From Lasioglossum baleicum (taxonomy: Eukaryota; Arthropoda; Insecta; Hymenoptera; Halictidae), in NCBI RefSeq assembly GCF_051020765.1, contig NC_134934.1, positions 4,712,001 through 4,776,000 on the forward strand: a stretch of 64,000 bases of DNA. Reading direction: 5' to 3'. Below, one piece after another: positions 46,770 through 59,025 of the stretch (position 1 is its first letter; each line of letters starts with the position of its first letter). The notes beneath the pieces are model-generated. The model saw only the letters and a program-made list of their open reading frames with translations, made no database searches and had not been told where the DNA came from. The translations under genes and the position numbers were made by a program.

Positions 46770-49109
46770 ATAATTGATGTTAATCTATCCTAATGCCGTT
46801 CATCTAATATTGCCTCTCCCTTTCTTCTTTTGGTTACTTCTTTCCTTTTTCTTTCGATACTCCTAAAAGCCAGTCTACTATTTCTTCCACGGTTTAGTAC
46901 ATGACCAATATACATCTATTTTCCGTGCATAAATTGCATATACATCCGCATGTCTATTGATAACTTATCGATAATGGGATGACAGCGCATCTACTGTCTA
47001 CTGTCTACTGTATACCGCGTGGTTTGAGACGGTATTTGATGCAGTGGCCGTGCGCGCGAGCATTAAAAGATTCCCCCGATTTATTCTCGGTGTGGCATGG
47101 CAGAAAGAGGTGCGCCCACGTATCACATCACGCAGTTCGCATGTAGCATCACGCGGCACGCACGCGGTTCGCGCGTGCACTCCAACTCCCAACCGTGCAT
47201 GCCGTTCTGCCAGTCGCCCACGGGCACCGCACGCTCGAACAATGTTCTCTTCAACTTCAACTCTTACTTATAAGGCCTTTAGCCGATATCCCATAACTCT
47301 AACGCGCGCGTGCAAATACTTACAGAGCTCATCCTCGAATATTTTTAGACATTTTCTCTATCCGTACAACACCAATTTACTCGTTACTTTCCTCTCATCC
47401 GATTTATTTGACCAGAGATGAAACTCGCAGTTGTTTACCGCGGGACAGCTACGCTCGGATCGTTTTCATTCATGCTTCGTTGTGATCACGTGGACGATCG
47501 AAGCGGAAAATTTGCGAGAAAAGACGCATCATGATTGTGTTGTTATATTTTACTGATTCCACGCGACAGCGTGTCATTCATGTCATTATTTGAACTTCAA
47601 TTGGGTTAAATAATTTTTCATTGCACATTTCATTTGCTCAAATAATTCGTACACTCCAAAATTTTTTATTCTTTTGAAACTCATTTAATTTTTTGTTGTG
47701 GTACACGTTTTATAACAGTTTGTATTGCCCTCTTGACTAAATCACCCCAAACATTTTCAATAGTACAACCCGTAGCGAAAAATTGAACGAAATAAGTTGA
47801 GATTTTTTGACGGGTTGGAAGAATTATAAACAACGGGCTAACAAAATTTAAGTCTAAACACTTGCAGAGTACGAGCATTGTATTTGCTCACATATCCACA
47901 GGTTCTCGTTCGTCGCTGCTACGGTCGATTATATCAATGGAAATGAATTTCATATCTACTTTAAATTTTAGAAGACTGAGGTCAACTAGAATATGCAAGG
48001 AAAAAGATATACGTTTACAAGAAAAATTATTTATCAATTAACTATGTCTTATAATTTTTTAGTAGATCGTACTTGTTTGTATTTTTTTATGGTTTTTTCA
48101 TTCCTGAAATAATATAGAAAAGACAGGATGCATAAAATTAGTGCAATTTGTTTCTTTCAAAATTACGAAATACATAAACATAGATAGCTGTTCGAGTGTG
48201 ACGGAGTGAGACACGTTACCGTTCACACAGGTAGGCAGCAAAGGACGCGCGCTGTTGCTATACCTACTGCCTCGTCTCGTTGGACAAGGTATGTAGGTAT
48301 GTAGGTATATTTATGCATACTATTTTCCGCCATTGTATTTCGAACGAGGAATTTCCCGTGGTGATTCACTGTGATGTAATCATAACGCACGTAAATCCAC
48401 TCCACAAATGAACGACTATAAATCGACTAACCTAAAACACCTGGCGACGGTCACCATTTTTGGAGCACGGCTGACGCCGACATGTTTCAGGATCAATGGC
48501 CCGCCGAGCTTTATCAAAATACTCGAAGAACCCATTTCGAATAATATCGATCACTTGGCTAATAATATCGCGATCGCCAACTATTTTCTGCACGACGCTC
48601 AACGTCCGTCCGTTGGATTCACTCTTCAACGAGAATGCCGAATTTTCGAAGGAACAATTCGCAGTGAAATGGGACAATTAACAGAATTATTCTAGTAGAA
48701 ATAGATTTAGACTGAGTAAATCACTTGAATGGATTTAGAATTCGGTAAACGATTTATCGCGACACCGAACGTTATTTTGTATCTTCGAATAAGAGCGTTG
48801 GCAAGGATCACACGGAGGATCAGAGAACTACTGGTCCACCATAATATTGAGCGGCGGGGATGCTATTTATACAGGTATGTATCCCTTCCATCGAATTCCA
48901 TCGGGAGCACGGCCACCATAATATTTCGTGCAAATTTTCGGCCGGTTTGCTTTCCCCTAGCCAAAACTGCCGTTCGTGACTGGTCTTCACTCTTCACGGA
49001 ACACATATCTCTTATACAAGGTGAATCGCATGAAACAGACTATCCCACACTGTCACAGAAATAGGGACACCCTGTAGAATGTGACACTACTATTGAAAGA
49101 GTAGAATGA
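46770..49109. other. upstream of glutamine synthetase, no gene seen
   Basis: A CpG-rich stretch at about 47040-47240 stands out and could be a GS promoter or first exon, but no donor on the minus strand is compelling. A GTAG tetramer run lies at 48285-48308. Confidence 0.35.
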
Positions 49110-49335
49110 TTAACGCTGAACCTACCACGAGGGGTCAAATGACCTATTTTAGATTTTTTTATTTGACAATTATTGAAATTGTAAAGGATTTTTCATGGGA
49201 ATTTATTGAATATATTTTTTGACTCCGGTATATATTATAGTAAAAATCGCACAAAATATAAATAAATTTAATCTTGTTATTTTTATAATACTATACACAT
49301 CAGTCACTTTTGATGGTCGGTAGGTTTAGTGTTAA
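49110..49335. mobile_element. TTAA-type MITE, copy 5, complete
   Basis: TTAACGCTGAACCTACCACG at the left, GGTAGGTTTAGTGTTAA at the right, 226 bp. Confidence 0.85.
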
Positions 49336-49774
49336 AGGTAAATTTAACACCCCTGGGTAAAAATATTTCTACTGAGACATACAAATATTTGAAAAGAGAC
49401 TATTTTGTCTCAACGTTGTTATATGTATACAGCATACATATGTTTCATTTGGAATAGTAATTTATTTCTGTACTAAATTAAATGCCAGTTGAGGTGCTTA
49501 ATTTGATTTTACAAATATACATAAAATAAATAAGTATTTAAAATATATATTTTACACAATATGAATCTGAAATACTTCATTGAAATCAATATTTTCTTTA
49601 TCGTGCGCGAAATGGCACACTTGAATATTGTTTCTATGATACATATTTTAACGGCCAAAACAACTGTGAATATGTATATCTGATTGTTAGAATTCTTGTT
49701 TACACATCGTAGCTGGAACAGATATTTTTATTCCAAATTAAAATTGTTCGGTTGGCTTGTTTTCGTCGGCTCAC

Positions 49775-49976
49775 CCTATAGATTTTTCCATCAGCTCGAC
49801 TTTCACAACCTCTCCTGATACCGATACCGTCAAAGGATCCGTGACATTCACGACCCATTGTGCTGGTTTGGTACACCTGAAGCTGCCGTTCTGAATGAAG
49901 CAATACATTGATGGTACATACGTGTCCACGCATATTCTCCCATAACTAATTAAGGCGTTCTTGCCTCTCGTGGAAA
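49775..49976 (-). CDS. candidate internal coding exon, unknown protein
   Basis: On the minus strand a 202-base stretch runs from an acceptor-like CACACCCCAG to a donor-like GG|GTGAGC without a stop in one frame. The peptide has a spaced-cysteine run (ISYGRICVDTYV, SMYCFI, SFRCTKPAQWV) then SVSGEVVKVELMEKSI. It resembles an extracellular or secreted protein segment, but I recognise no family. No adjoining exon with matching phase was found with certainty. It lies upstream of glutamine synthetase on the same strand; splicing to the GS start exon would not preserve the frame. Confidence 0.3.
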
Positions 49977-50079
49977 CTGGGGTGTGAGTCCGAAGACTCA
50001 CATAAATGAGAATGATTTACATTTTACGTAAATGCGAATAGATACGATTGTAAATTAACTCTACGAAACGAGAGATCTA

Positions 50080-50400
50080 ACAAGGGAAGGACCCCAAGTG
50101 TCCGACTTCGATTTTGATAATTTTTTGTGAGACGATGATATATGGATCTTTAATGATGTCTGCAAAATATTAGGTGTAGTTACTCAATAGTTTTAAAGAT
50201 ATATACCATGATTTGCAGCTCAAGTTTTCGAAGTTCCATTAGCCGTGTAAACAGGTTGCGTGAAAGTTCAATTGTTTATATCTTTAAAACTATTGAGTAA
50301 CTACACCTAATATTTTGCAGACATCATTAGGGATCCATATACCATCGTCTCACAAAAGATTATCCAAATCGAAGTCGGACACTTGGAGTCCTTCCCTTGT
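50080..50400. mobile_element. ~321-bp foldback MITE, ACAAGGGAAGGA ends
   Basis: Left ACAAGGGAAGGACCCCAAGT GTCCGACTTCG, right CGAAGTCGGACACTTGGAGT CCTTCCCTTGT. The arms pair over about 130 bp, with TTACTCAATAGTTTTAAAGA / TCTTTAAAACTATTGAGTAA inside. Confidence 0.85.
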
Positions 50401-50404
50401 AAGT

Positions 50405-52490
50405 CACTTGATAATGTCCGGAGTCTATTGATGATAGTAGTCAGCCACTGATCAATTATACGTACACGAATTGACCATTCGTTTTTCGAAAAAGAACATA
50501 GGTTCTTAGCTCAATTTCGAAACCTACAAATCGTCGATCGAGCATAATCAGTTGATGTTATTTACCAATTGCCTAGTTACGTTTTGTTTACGTGGACGGT
50601 GGGGTCTAAACAAAATGTCTCGTCGGCTCCTTTCAGATATCTATACTTATCGTCGCTTATACACGTATCGGCCTTGACTCCGATTACTAGCTGCGTGCCA
50701 GTGAAACGCGTGGATGCTTCTTTCCCATATTCTTTCAGTTTGTTTATCCCGTGAAATGATGCTCTTTATCTTTCCTGGACATATGTCAGCGGCTTGTCGA
50801 AATGTTTCATTGAAATAATACTTGCTTACTCGTGTTTTCATCAGTCGATAACAATTATCTGTTTTTATTTGTCTCGGACAAACACGCTTTCAAAGATAAA
50901 GGCACAGTGATAAGTAGCATGATGGTTTGTTGATGATAAATACCATCTTTTATTAGAGATATCGCTAATCTAACGGGATCATAAGTGACTCTATGTACAA
51001 TTAGTCAACATTCTGTACTACCAATTAGACCGTGTATATCTATGCAAATTTACACACATATCATCAGGAATCGATAATCTCAGATAAGATAGAAAGTAAT
51101 TTCATGTATCCATAGCTACAGTAGATTAAGAATGGTATAACAACATGTGGAATATTTTTATGTTATCAAATATATTTTTCTCCACGACTTTTTTTCAAGC
51201 CGTAAACATACACATAAATATGCCACACATTCATCACATAAATATAAATATTATTTACATCAACTGTATTATATAAAAGCTAAATACTTTCGTTCATGCT
51301 TTAGTAACGTTTATAAGCTGCATCTGGCTGAAGCCATATCTCAATCAGATACAACTTAATAAAATATGACAATTTAACGTTGGAACGAAATCCATAAAGA
51401 AATTATTACACACAATTTATTTACGAATCTCTGCGAAATTAATAATTATTTATTTCGGTTTCGAATGACGCAAACAGTCGATGACTCAACGTAGCAATTT
51501 AAGAAGCTGAGAATAGCGGAATTTTGTAGTCGGAAGAAGTGGCGACAGATCGAATTCGTGTTTCGTTGCATGCAACACGTGAGCTTATACATTATTAGTA
51601 CACCAGATATTATGCTAAAGTGTTCCACTGACCTAATCTTGTCGATAGAAATGGTTCTTACTGTGCACGACCTTCGTTTCAAAGCTTAACCTGTTTCGAA
51701 TCTATCTCCTCTACGATATCAACCCCTGTCACCCGTACATGGCTGATTTCAGATATAATGTTCGGACCAACATGCTGGGGAAAATTGCCAGCAGAATAAT
51801 AAATCTAAGGTACTCGAATAAGCCGTTCGTTTAATACATAAAAGTCCTTTGTTTGTACAGAAAAATAGAGAATATTTTCCATTCAAAGTATTTTCAATCG
51901 TTAGCAAGAATCATTTCCCACTATTCATGTGTTAAGTGTGATTTCACGATAAAAGAAAATCGGTTCGTGTCAAGTGTCAAGTTATTCAAACATCAAGCCA
52001 GTATGTGATGTCTTAGAACTGAAGTACTATGTCTAGTCTAGTAAGAACTGAATAAATGGTAATCTAATGATGGACTAATATTTGGCGATCATGGTGTACT
52101 TTAAAATTTGAATTTTTCATCCGAATCTACAATGAAATGTATGTTGTGAATATAAATAAGGTATGTATATACATGTGACATGTGATACACACTGTATATT
52201 CAAACTTCTATCATTATGCAATACATAAATAGGAAACCAAGCGCAGCAATGCCAGGATTTTGTAACGTGTTATGACAACGTACACCAGTGTCTTCCTACC
52301 ATGCAACCTTGGTTCTAAAATTTACAGCTGTAGACTGTAGAATATCTCACGGTGCACTTGAAGATGACCATTTAGCGAGTTTCCACGAACTTGACGATCT
52401 CGGATGAATTTTCAATTACTTTTCATTGATAAATATGGATTCCCGTATATCACCATCAACAACTGTCACGGAAGATGCATATTATTGCAT
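50405..52490. other. intergenic, no gene seen
   Basis: AT-rich; no repeat or coding region recognised. Confidence 0.5.
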
Positions 52491-52493
52491 ATA

Positions 52494-53190
52494 CAGTTAC
52501 TCGAATTAATATTCGGACGCTCTATAAAAGACGATAATTTTTTTAATATTGTACTATACGATCTGTACTTTTTGGGAAGCTAGAGCTATTTGTTTACTAC
52601 AAGATGTGAAAAATATTATTTTTAAAAATATCAATTGATCAGAATTGTAGAAAAAATACTAAAAGTTGCATTTTGCAACTTTTTTATGTGGGCTTATATT
52701 GAAAATTTTAAAAATACGTTTTGTAGATCTGTGTCAATTAAACATATTCTGAAAGTTTCGTCAAAATCGTTAAACGTTGCAATGAGCTGCAAATTTAAAG
52801 ATGGTAAAAATTGCAGATTTTCACGATTTTCGGCCTATATATAAAAATTCTTACATCTACTAATGCCTGTCGTTTTTTCCCGCATCAACCGATTTCGATG
52901 AAATTTTCAAAGTGCATATGCATATGCAATTATACAATTATACAATTGGCACAGACCTACAAAATGTACTTTTTAAATTTTCAATATGAGCCCACATAAA
53001 AAAGTTGTAAAATGCAACTTTTAGTATTTTTTCAACAATTCCGATCAATTACAATTTTTGAGAAAATTTCTTCTCACACTCTGTAGTAAATTAATTGCTC
53101 TAGCTTCCCAAATAAGTTCAAATCGTATAGTACAACATTAAAAAAGTTATCGTCTTTTTTAGAGCGTCCGAATATTAATTCGAGTAACTG
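52494..53190. mobile_element. 697-bp foldback element, CAGTTACTCGAATTAATATT ends
   Basis: Left CAGTTACTCGAATTAATATT, right AATATTAATTCGAGTAACTG, TA on both sides; arms of about 300 bp pair imperfectly (AAGTTGCATTTTGCAACTTT / AAAGTTGTAAAATGCAACTT). Non-coding. Confidence 0.85.
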
Positions 53191-53214
53191 TACATAATCT
53201 CTGTAAATTAATTG

Positions 53215-53241
53215 TTTGATCGCGTTGTAAGGGAGTCTACT
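53215..53241. mobile_element. pogo/Tigger-like TIR end, reverse
   Basis: CGTTGTAAGGGAGTCTACTG then TA, the inverted counterpart of the end at 19361. The rest is undelimited. Confidence 0.4.
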
Positions 53242-53244
53242 GTA

Positions 53245-54629
53245 TTCAGTGAAAGTAAAAATAACATATCAAAACGAGGAATAATTACTGGAAGCATAGT
53301 CGATTTTTTCAAATGCAAATATTGAATTTGGGAAGAAGATAAAGTCGAAACACACAATTGCATGAAATCCATAGTTTCGCAAACGTGAATAACAACGATC
53401 GGAACTTGACTAGAATCATTATTGGAATAACAGTTCGTTTCACAAGTTTGCTTTTGGTCACGGGAGTAATTTTCCGTTAGGTTTCGGAAAAGTACGTTTC
53501 ACTGAATGATCTCACGCTGAGTGAAGTGCCCCTCGTATCAAATTGAAGGGAAGCCATGAAAGCAATTAATGGCACTAATTATTAGCCGGACGAACTGCCG
53601 GTTGTCGACATAAGAAGAATGTTTTTTTCTCTTTATACGTTATTTCTTTATTAAAATGAAAATAATGCAATGTTATTCTTACTCACATTTCAAATTTATA
53701 ACATTTTAAATTTCACAACTATGAATTATCGTCAGGCAATTTCTCATGACTAAAAACGAGTTATAAAAATCGGTTGGGTAATTGAATTCATTTCGATATC
53801 AATATTTGCTCGTTGAATAAATTGCTTTCTAAATTTATACTCTATATACTGTCGATCGCTTATCTAATCGTTCGATCATACACGGATCTTTGGCACGTGT
53901 TCCATTAGTGCAGCAAAGTTTTAGAAGTTGATCATGAAGAGATTAATTGCGCTGTTCCTATAATAACTGAAAACATAATTTAAAAACGCTACGAACATTC
54001 GTTCCACCCCAATATCAATTGCAATGGAGAACATTTTCAGCATTAGGTGCATTAAAAATTATTTATAGAGAACATCTCGGTAACTATTAATTTATCATCG
54101 TATAGTTTTCTTATCCGGAGTTCAATTCTTTCTTCAACCTCAAGATTAAAATTTACTCTTCACGATAAAGAAACTCAAGTTGACCTTTATGTCTCGATTG
54201 AAATAGAAAAAGATTAGTTATTATAGTGTGTGCTACTTTCGAAACCAAACAACTTTCATTACACCTAACTGTATCACCCTGTATGAACGCGCGCCGTGTA
54301 AACAATGAACCAGGTGTAGTTATTTCAAATAATGATCGTTATAAAAACGATAATAGAGAAGCACTTTGTAAATAGCAGTAGTGGGTGTCAAGGAATGCTA
54401 AATGCAATTGCCAGGTGATTCGAATACAAACGGCGCGGCGCTTTGTGTTCGGAAACGACGCGTTGTCGGTATAAAGAAACACAATAGCCAAAATAGTTCC
54501 GAGTCCAAAGTGCACTAGACTATTAGAGTAAACCGCACTTCCGGGTACAAGCGGTATTAATTTCAAAAAGACACAATCGTGTGTTTGTACATTCATAGTA
54601 CACATGTGTATCAAGAATAACAATTATCG
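53245..54629. other. intergenic, no gene seen
   Basis: Nothing recognised beyond a CACCCTGTA MITE-like end near 54268-54276. Confidence 0.5.
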
Positions 54630-54630
54630 A

Positions 54631-55071
54631 CAGGGTGAGTCACCTACGACAAGCCACCTGGATAACTTCTACATTCTTTTCAGATAGGAAGAAAACATTT
54701 CAGGTCATGATTTGGAATGAAAATCAAAAATAACTATTTGATTTAGTCTATTTTCGATACTATCATTTCAAGATAAAAGATAATGTACTTTATATAGTAC
54801 ATTATTTCGATATTTCTTTATTTCAACACAGAAAAAGTCGAAAATGTAAGATAAAATTTTTTCATATAGGAGTTTCTTTTTTTGAGAAAATCGGCTTTGA
54901 AAATCCGCCAAGTAGAACCGGTGGTTCATGAACAGACGCGTCAGACGATTCCTCATCAATTTTCTCGCAGTCTCGTACGAAAAAAATTTTATCTTACATT
55001 TTCAACTTACTTTTTAACGTAGAACCACCCAATTTTTACGGCTGTACCATCAGTTACCGATCATCCTGTAT
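54631..55071. mobile_element. decayed relative of the CAGGGTG TIR element
   Basis: CAGGGTGAGTCACC at the left and GATCATCCTG at the right. Inside, AGACGCGTCAGACGATTCCT is the reverse complement of a segment in the arm of the element at 20696-21539, and AAAATGTAAGATAAAATTTT has an inverted partner at 54984-55004. Confidence 0.5.
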
Positions 55072-55341
55072 AAGTGTTTGAAACTCTTGAGAATTTTGGT
55101 GATGCTATAGTTACGCGCCACAAGTTATAGTCGAGGCTGCACGTGTGCTGACGACCGGGACACACAGGGAAGGAGAAGAACGCGGAATCATTGGATGCCG
55201 TATTATCGGAAGGCAACTGTACCAAGTATGTATATGTATAACGACGAGTTTCACTCTCACGTGAACATGTGGCGTGGATGAGTACACAAGCTCGTCACCT
55301 CACGTGTTCCTTGGCATTGTTTTCCACGCGTACAAATTTAT

Positions 55342-55495
55342 TCACGCCGAGGCGTCGTCGGAATGGCAAACAGTGTTTGTCCATTGATAACAATTTCGTA
55401 GCCTCGGAAGTAGCGAGGCTTTAAGGACAAGTTGATTTTCCGCGTTCCAGAATCGTCTGTGATTCCTATGTCTTCGCCAGCCTCCGTGACTCATG
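55342..55495 (-). other. weak candidate terminal coding segment
   Basis: On the minus strand a frame reads TEAGEDIGITDDSG, then INLSLKPRYFRGYEIVING, then QTLFAIPTTPRRE and a stop at 55342. It looks protein-like, but the same frame has a stop just upstream and no good acceptor is visible, so it may be a decayed exon. No family recognised. Confidence 0.2.
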
Positions 55496-56257
55496 ACGCA
55501 TGAGTCGTCAAACTTTCCGTTCCCAATGTATATTTCCACGTTAAACGGGGCAGCACGTTCGATCGGTTCATCGGCGAATTAACGGACACGCGACAACGAC
55601 GTACACAAACATCTACAACGGCGGAATGCTCTGTACTCTATGTGATTAGCGCAAATTGAACGTTAAGTGTCGTCGAGCCAGCGTGTTACGTTTTGGAGAT
55701 CAGATACTGATGCCAACGACACAGCGTGGTATTTTTCTTCGCGACAGTCTACCACTACGCGATGTTTCTATTTTCGAGGACGTTTAAACGGGAGTGTTCT
55801 ACATTTTCCCGCAAAACGATCGATCGCGTCGTTTCAATCCGAACGTATCGGGTCGTTTCTCACAAATAGAAACAGACGTTCGTACGGATTAGCGTTTCTC
55901 TTAACTTTACCCTTTCGACCTAAACTATTTTCGCGCGAAGTCAATTATCGTGTAAAATGAGATTGGGGCCATTGATGGAAAATATAAGGTGGCCCAAAAC
56001 TGTCGGAAAACCTTGAATGGGGTGGCTTCAAATAACTCTACTCCTTTGCGAAAATCTTCTCCGAAAGGGCTTCGGAAAACACGGGCCAATCGGAGCACAG
56101 GACCCGCCGAGTGCGGCGTTGGCATTGGTCCGCGTTTCTGATTAATAATTCCTTAACAAACCTACCGAGATTTTCGCGAAGGAAAAAGTTACTTCAAATA
56201 ATTTCAGGAACCATTTACGTGTCCTTTTCCTTTTTACCCATTTGTATCATTAACGTA

Positions 56258-56470
56258 CAGTGGCCCACGAAAGTATTCGAACGACTTTTACATTAGAATA
56301 ACTTCGAAAAATCATCGAAACGACTTGAATTATTTTCAGCAACCAGAAGCACTGATTTACTAGATGACGCGTGTAAGACAGATTTTTGAAAAAGAGAAAT
56401 ATGTACAGAATCATGTTCTATATTTTCTATAGATCGTTCTAGAGTAAACTATTTACGTAAACGGATAACG
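56258..56470. repeat. Tc1-like element end, CAGTGGCCCACGAAAG
   Basis: TA then CAGTGGCCCACGAAAGTATT CGAACGACTTTTACATTAG, the usual form of a Tc1-type MITE arm. I found no matching right end. Confidence 0.4.
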
Positions 56471-56499
56471 AAGGATTGAAAAAAACGCACTTCAAAATC

Positions 56500-57936
56500 G
56501 TGCTTCGTCGATTTTACAATGGGGTCTGCTCCAAACAAAACAAGCATTTGTCATTTCAAAATGAACAATTTATCTTCAAGAACACCCCCTAGTATATTTC
56601 AAAACAGTCAAAGTTAATTTTACGTGCTGGGCCTGTTGTCTTCAAACACTTCTATTCCAAATCTTCGTGACACACGTATGGGGCATCAGATTCTGTTAAC
56701 TTGGACAATGCGTCACTTCACAATAACTCGATTTATCTTCGGACCACGTACTATGTTTACGAAAGATTTCCACAAAAATCCACGGGCATAAATATCCTCT
56801 CGCAGCACCAAAACAAATTCAAGGAAACCCACGTATCTGTTACAACATCAACACTGTGTCCGCCCGTTTCTCTTTCTACAAATCGGGTTTGGCAACTGCG
56901 GGTTATAGACGAATCAGAAGATATTAATACAGAGCGACTATCACGGTATCACGGGCTAACCCGAGTTTAGCCTACTTATGGAGCGACAGTAAACGCGTAC
57001 CAGAAATCCCAGCGCGCTGATAGATCGTGCGCGCGCCATGGGAGTTAATATGATCATTCGATCGTTGAACAGTGAAACTCGTTGATCGTCGATCGTATGC
57101 AGAGGTCAGAATCAGGTTTGTTGCCGTCTAAACAGGATCGCGTGTTCAAAACCATCGAGAGCCTCGCGACACACATTCATCGGTAGTTTCGGAACGAGCG
57201 CGCGTCATCCGGACGATGATTACACGTGTTGCCGCGACGGTGCCCTATCAGCGCTCTTACTTCCACTCTCGTTAATACGAAAGAACACCGGATCGATTCG
57301 TGTGTATACACGGACATATTCTATCGCCATGGAGACTCGCGAAAACATATCCACGCGATTCCCGAGACCCGATGACCCATCGGCGATTTGCAAGGGAGTT
57401 CAGTATGTCGGCCAGAAAAAAAGGAGTCGCTTGCTCGGCCGCTCCATCGCACAGTGAGTGGTCTGGAAAGTGACTTTTTGTGGCCAAAGACACTCCCGCA
57501 TCTCGATCCTTTTTTTCCTTCTCAACAATATCTATTAGATTGGTGCCCACAATAATAGCGGTTTTATCCTTAAATTTTGGAACTATGTGTACCGGGTGAT
57601 TACACGAGAAACTAACACCTAAATAGCTCCATTGGCGCCACTAAACATTGCCGTATCATTATTCAAAATATTGTTTACATTATTAAATATATCGGCATAT
57701 CTAATCAATTACTAAACATGTAAGTATTGTATGAGATATTATACCAATTTCATATATCCATAAAATTTTTTAAATCACAAGGAATGGAAATATTCTAGGT
57801 CGGAATCGATTCATTTTCTAAAACGGAACCACCACTCTTTTTAAACACTTACAATGATACTCGCTTTCGATAGGAACTCGGTGACCCGGTGAGATAATCG
57901 AAAAAGTCGATTTCAGAAGCATTTAAGTAATTATTA
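56500..57936. other. intergenic, no gene confirmed
   Basis: CpG-rich around 56990-57260. A 92-codon minus-strand frame at 57272-57550 has no signature and is not called. Confidence 0.4.
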
Positions 57937-58127
57937 GACTCCGGATGTTTATGCGAAATGTAAATAGTTTGTGCATCGATTGTAAGAGGCAGGAGCTAAA
58001 TATAAATTTATATTCTTCATTAATCATTTTAGTGTGGTGAAAAGAATATTAATATTTACTTTTAATATTTTCACTGTTTTAAATTGCACTCGCTCATTTT
58101 TGTTATAAACGCATAAAATCCGGGGTC
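57937..58127. mobile_element. complete GACTGCGGAT MITE (191 bp)
   Basis: GACTCCGGATGTTTATGCG at the left, AACGCATAAAATCCGGGGTC at the right, TA flanks. Confidence 0.8.
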
Positions 58128-58839
58128 TAGTAATTATGTTGATGTTTAAATGTAACGCAATTTATTTTTCTATTAATGGAACTGTTCTAAAAGATAAAAA
58201 GAATTGAAAAGTCGAAAATAAGAGCCGCTCCACTGTACACGTGCGTTCAAATTCAAAGAGAAGACCAGTAGCGTATAGTGTTTGTATAGCACAGAATCGG
58301 ATTGAATCGCAGTTAATGATCCGGAATAGAATGGAGCTTGCTAACGAAGGATAAACAGTTAACGAAGCGTAGAAACCGGTTAACGTAGAGACTGTCGAGT
58401 GTTTACGGAAGTGCACTGCATTATCAATGTCATGGACTGCATTACGATGGACAAATAGGTATCACAGGTATCAGATATATACTCCGTGTAATTAAATATC
58501 TGGCAAAACATCGACCAGATTCTTTTTATTTTAATGTTTATTAACAGATTACGGGGATTCTGATCCAATCACGTTATCATTGCGATTTACACCTGTCTAC
58601 GTGAACTTGTATAGGGAAGGGTCCCCCCCCCTCAGATTTCAATGAGGTTTAGATATGTCGTCAAGGTCATCATCCTGAACAACATTTCTCTTTAATGTTT
58701 TTGTTGGTCGGCTTTACTTTACGCACATTTGCCGATGTGCTACCTCCTCTCCGATCCCAATCACCTTGAAATATGTTGTCAAGGTCACCATTCTGCACGC
58801 TTTTCTAAACAAGTTCACCGAACTCGTAACTTATAACTA

Positions 58840-59025
58840 AGGATTGTATGCATTTACGACAATAATTCCCAAATGAAATGCAACACTGTGAAAGCATTTA
58901 AAAGAATCTAGAAATTTTACTCCATTACTTCCGGTTATTGAAATGATTGAAGAAAGAAATATCTATGTATCTTCTGGGTCTTGCAATTAATGCAGACAAC
59001 TTTCATTTTACATAAAAATCCGTAA
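58840..59025. mobile_element. GACTGCGGAT MITE, diverged copy
   Basis: GGATTGTATGCATTTACGAC at the left and ATAAAAATCCGTAATC at the right; the interior matches the other copies (CTTGCAATTAATGCAGACAA). Confidence 0.65.

Noticed and set aside
57272..57550. 92-codon minus-strand frame
   Set aside because: No splice sites, homologous motif or neighbouring exon could be recognised.
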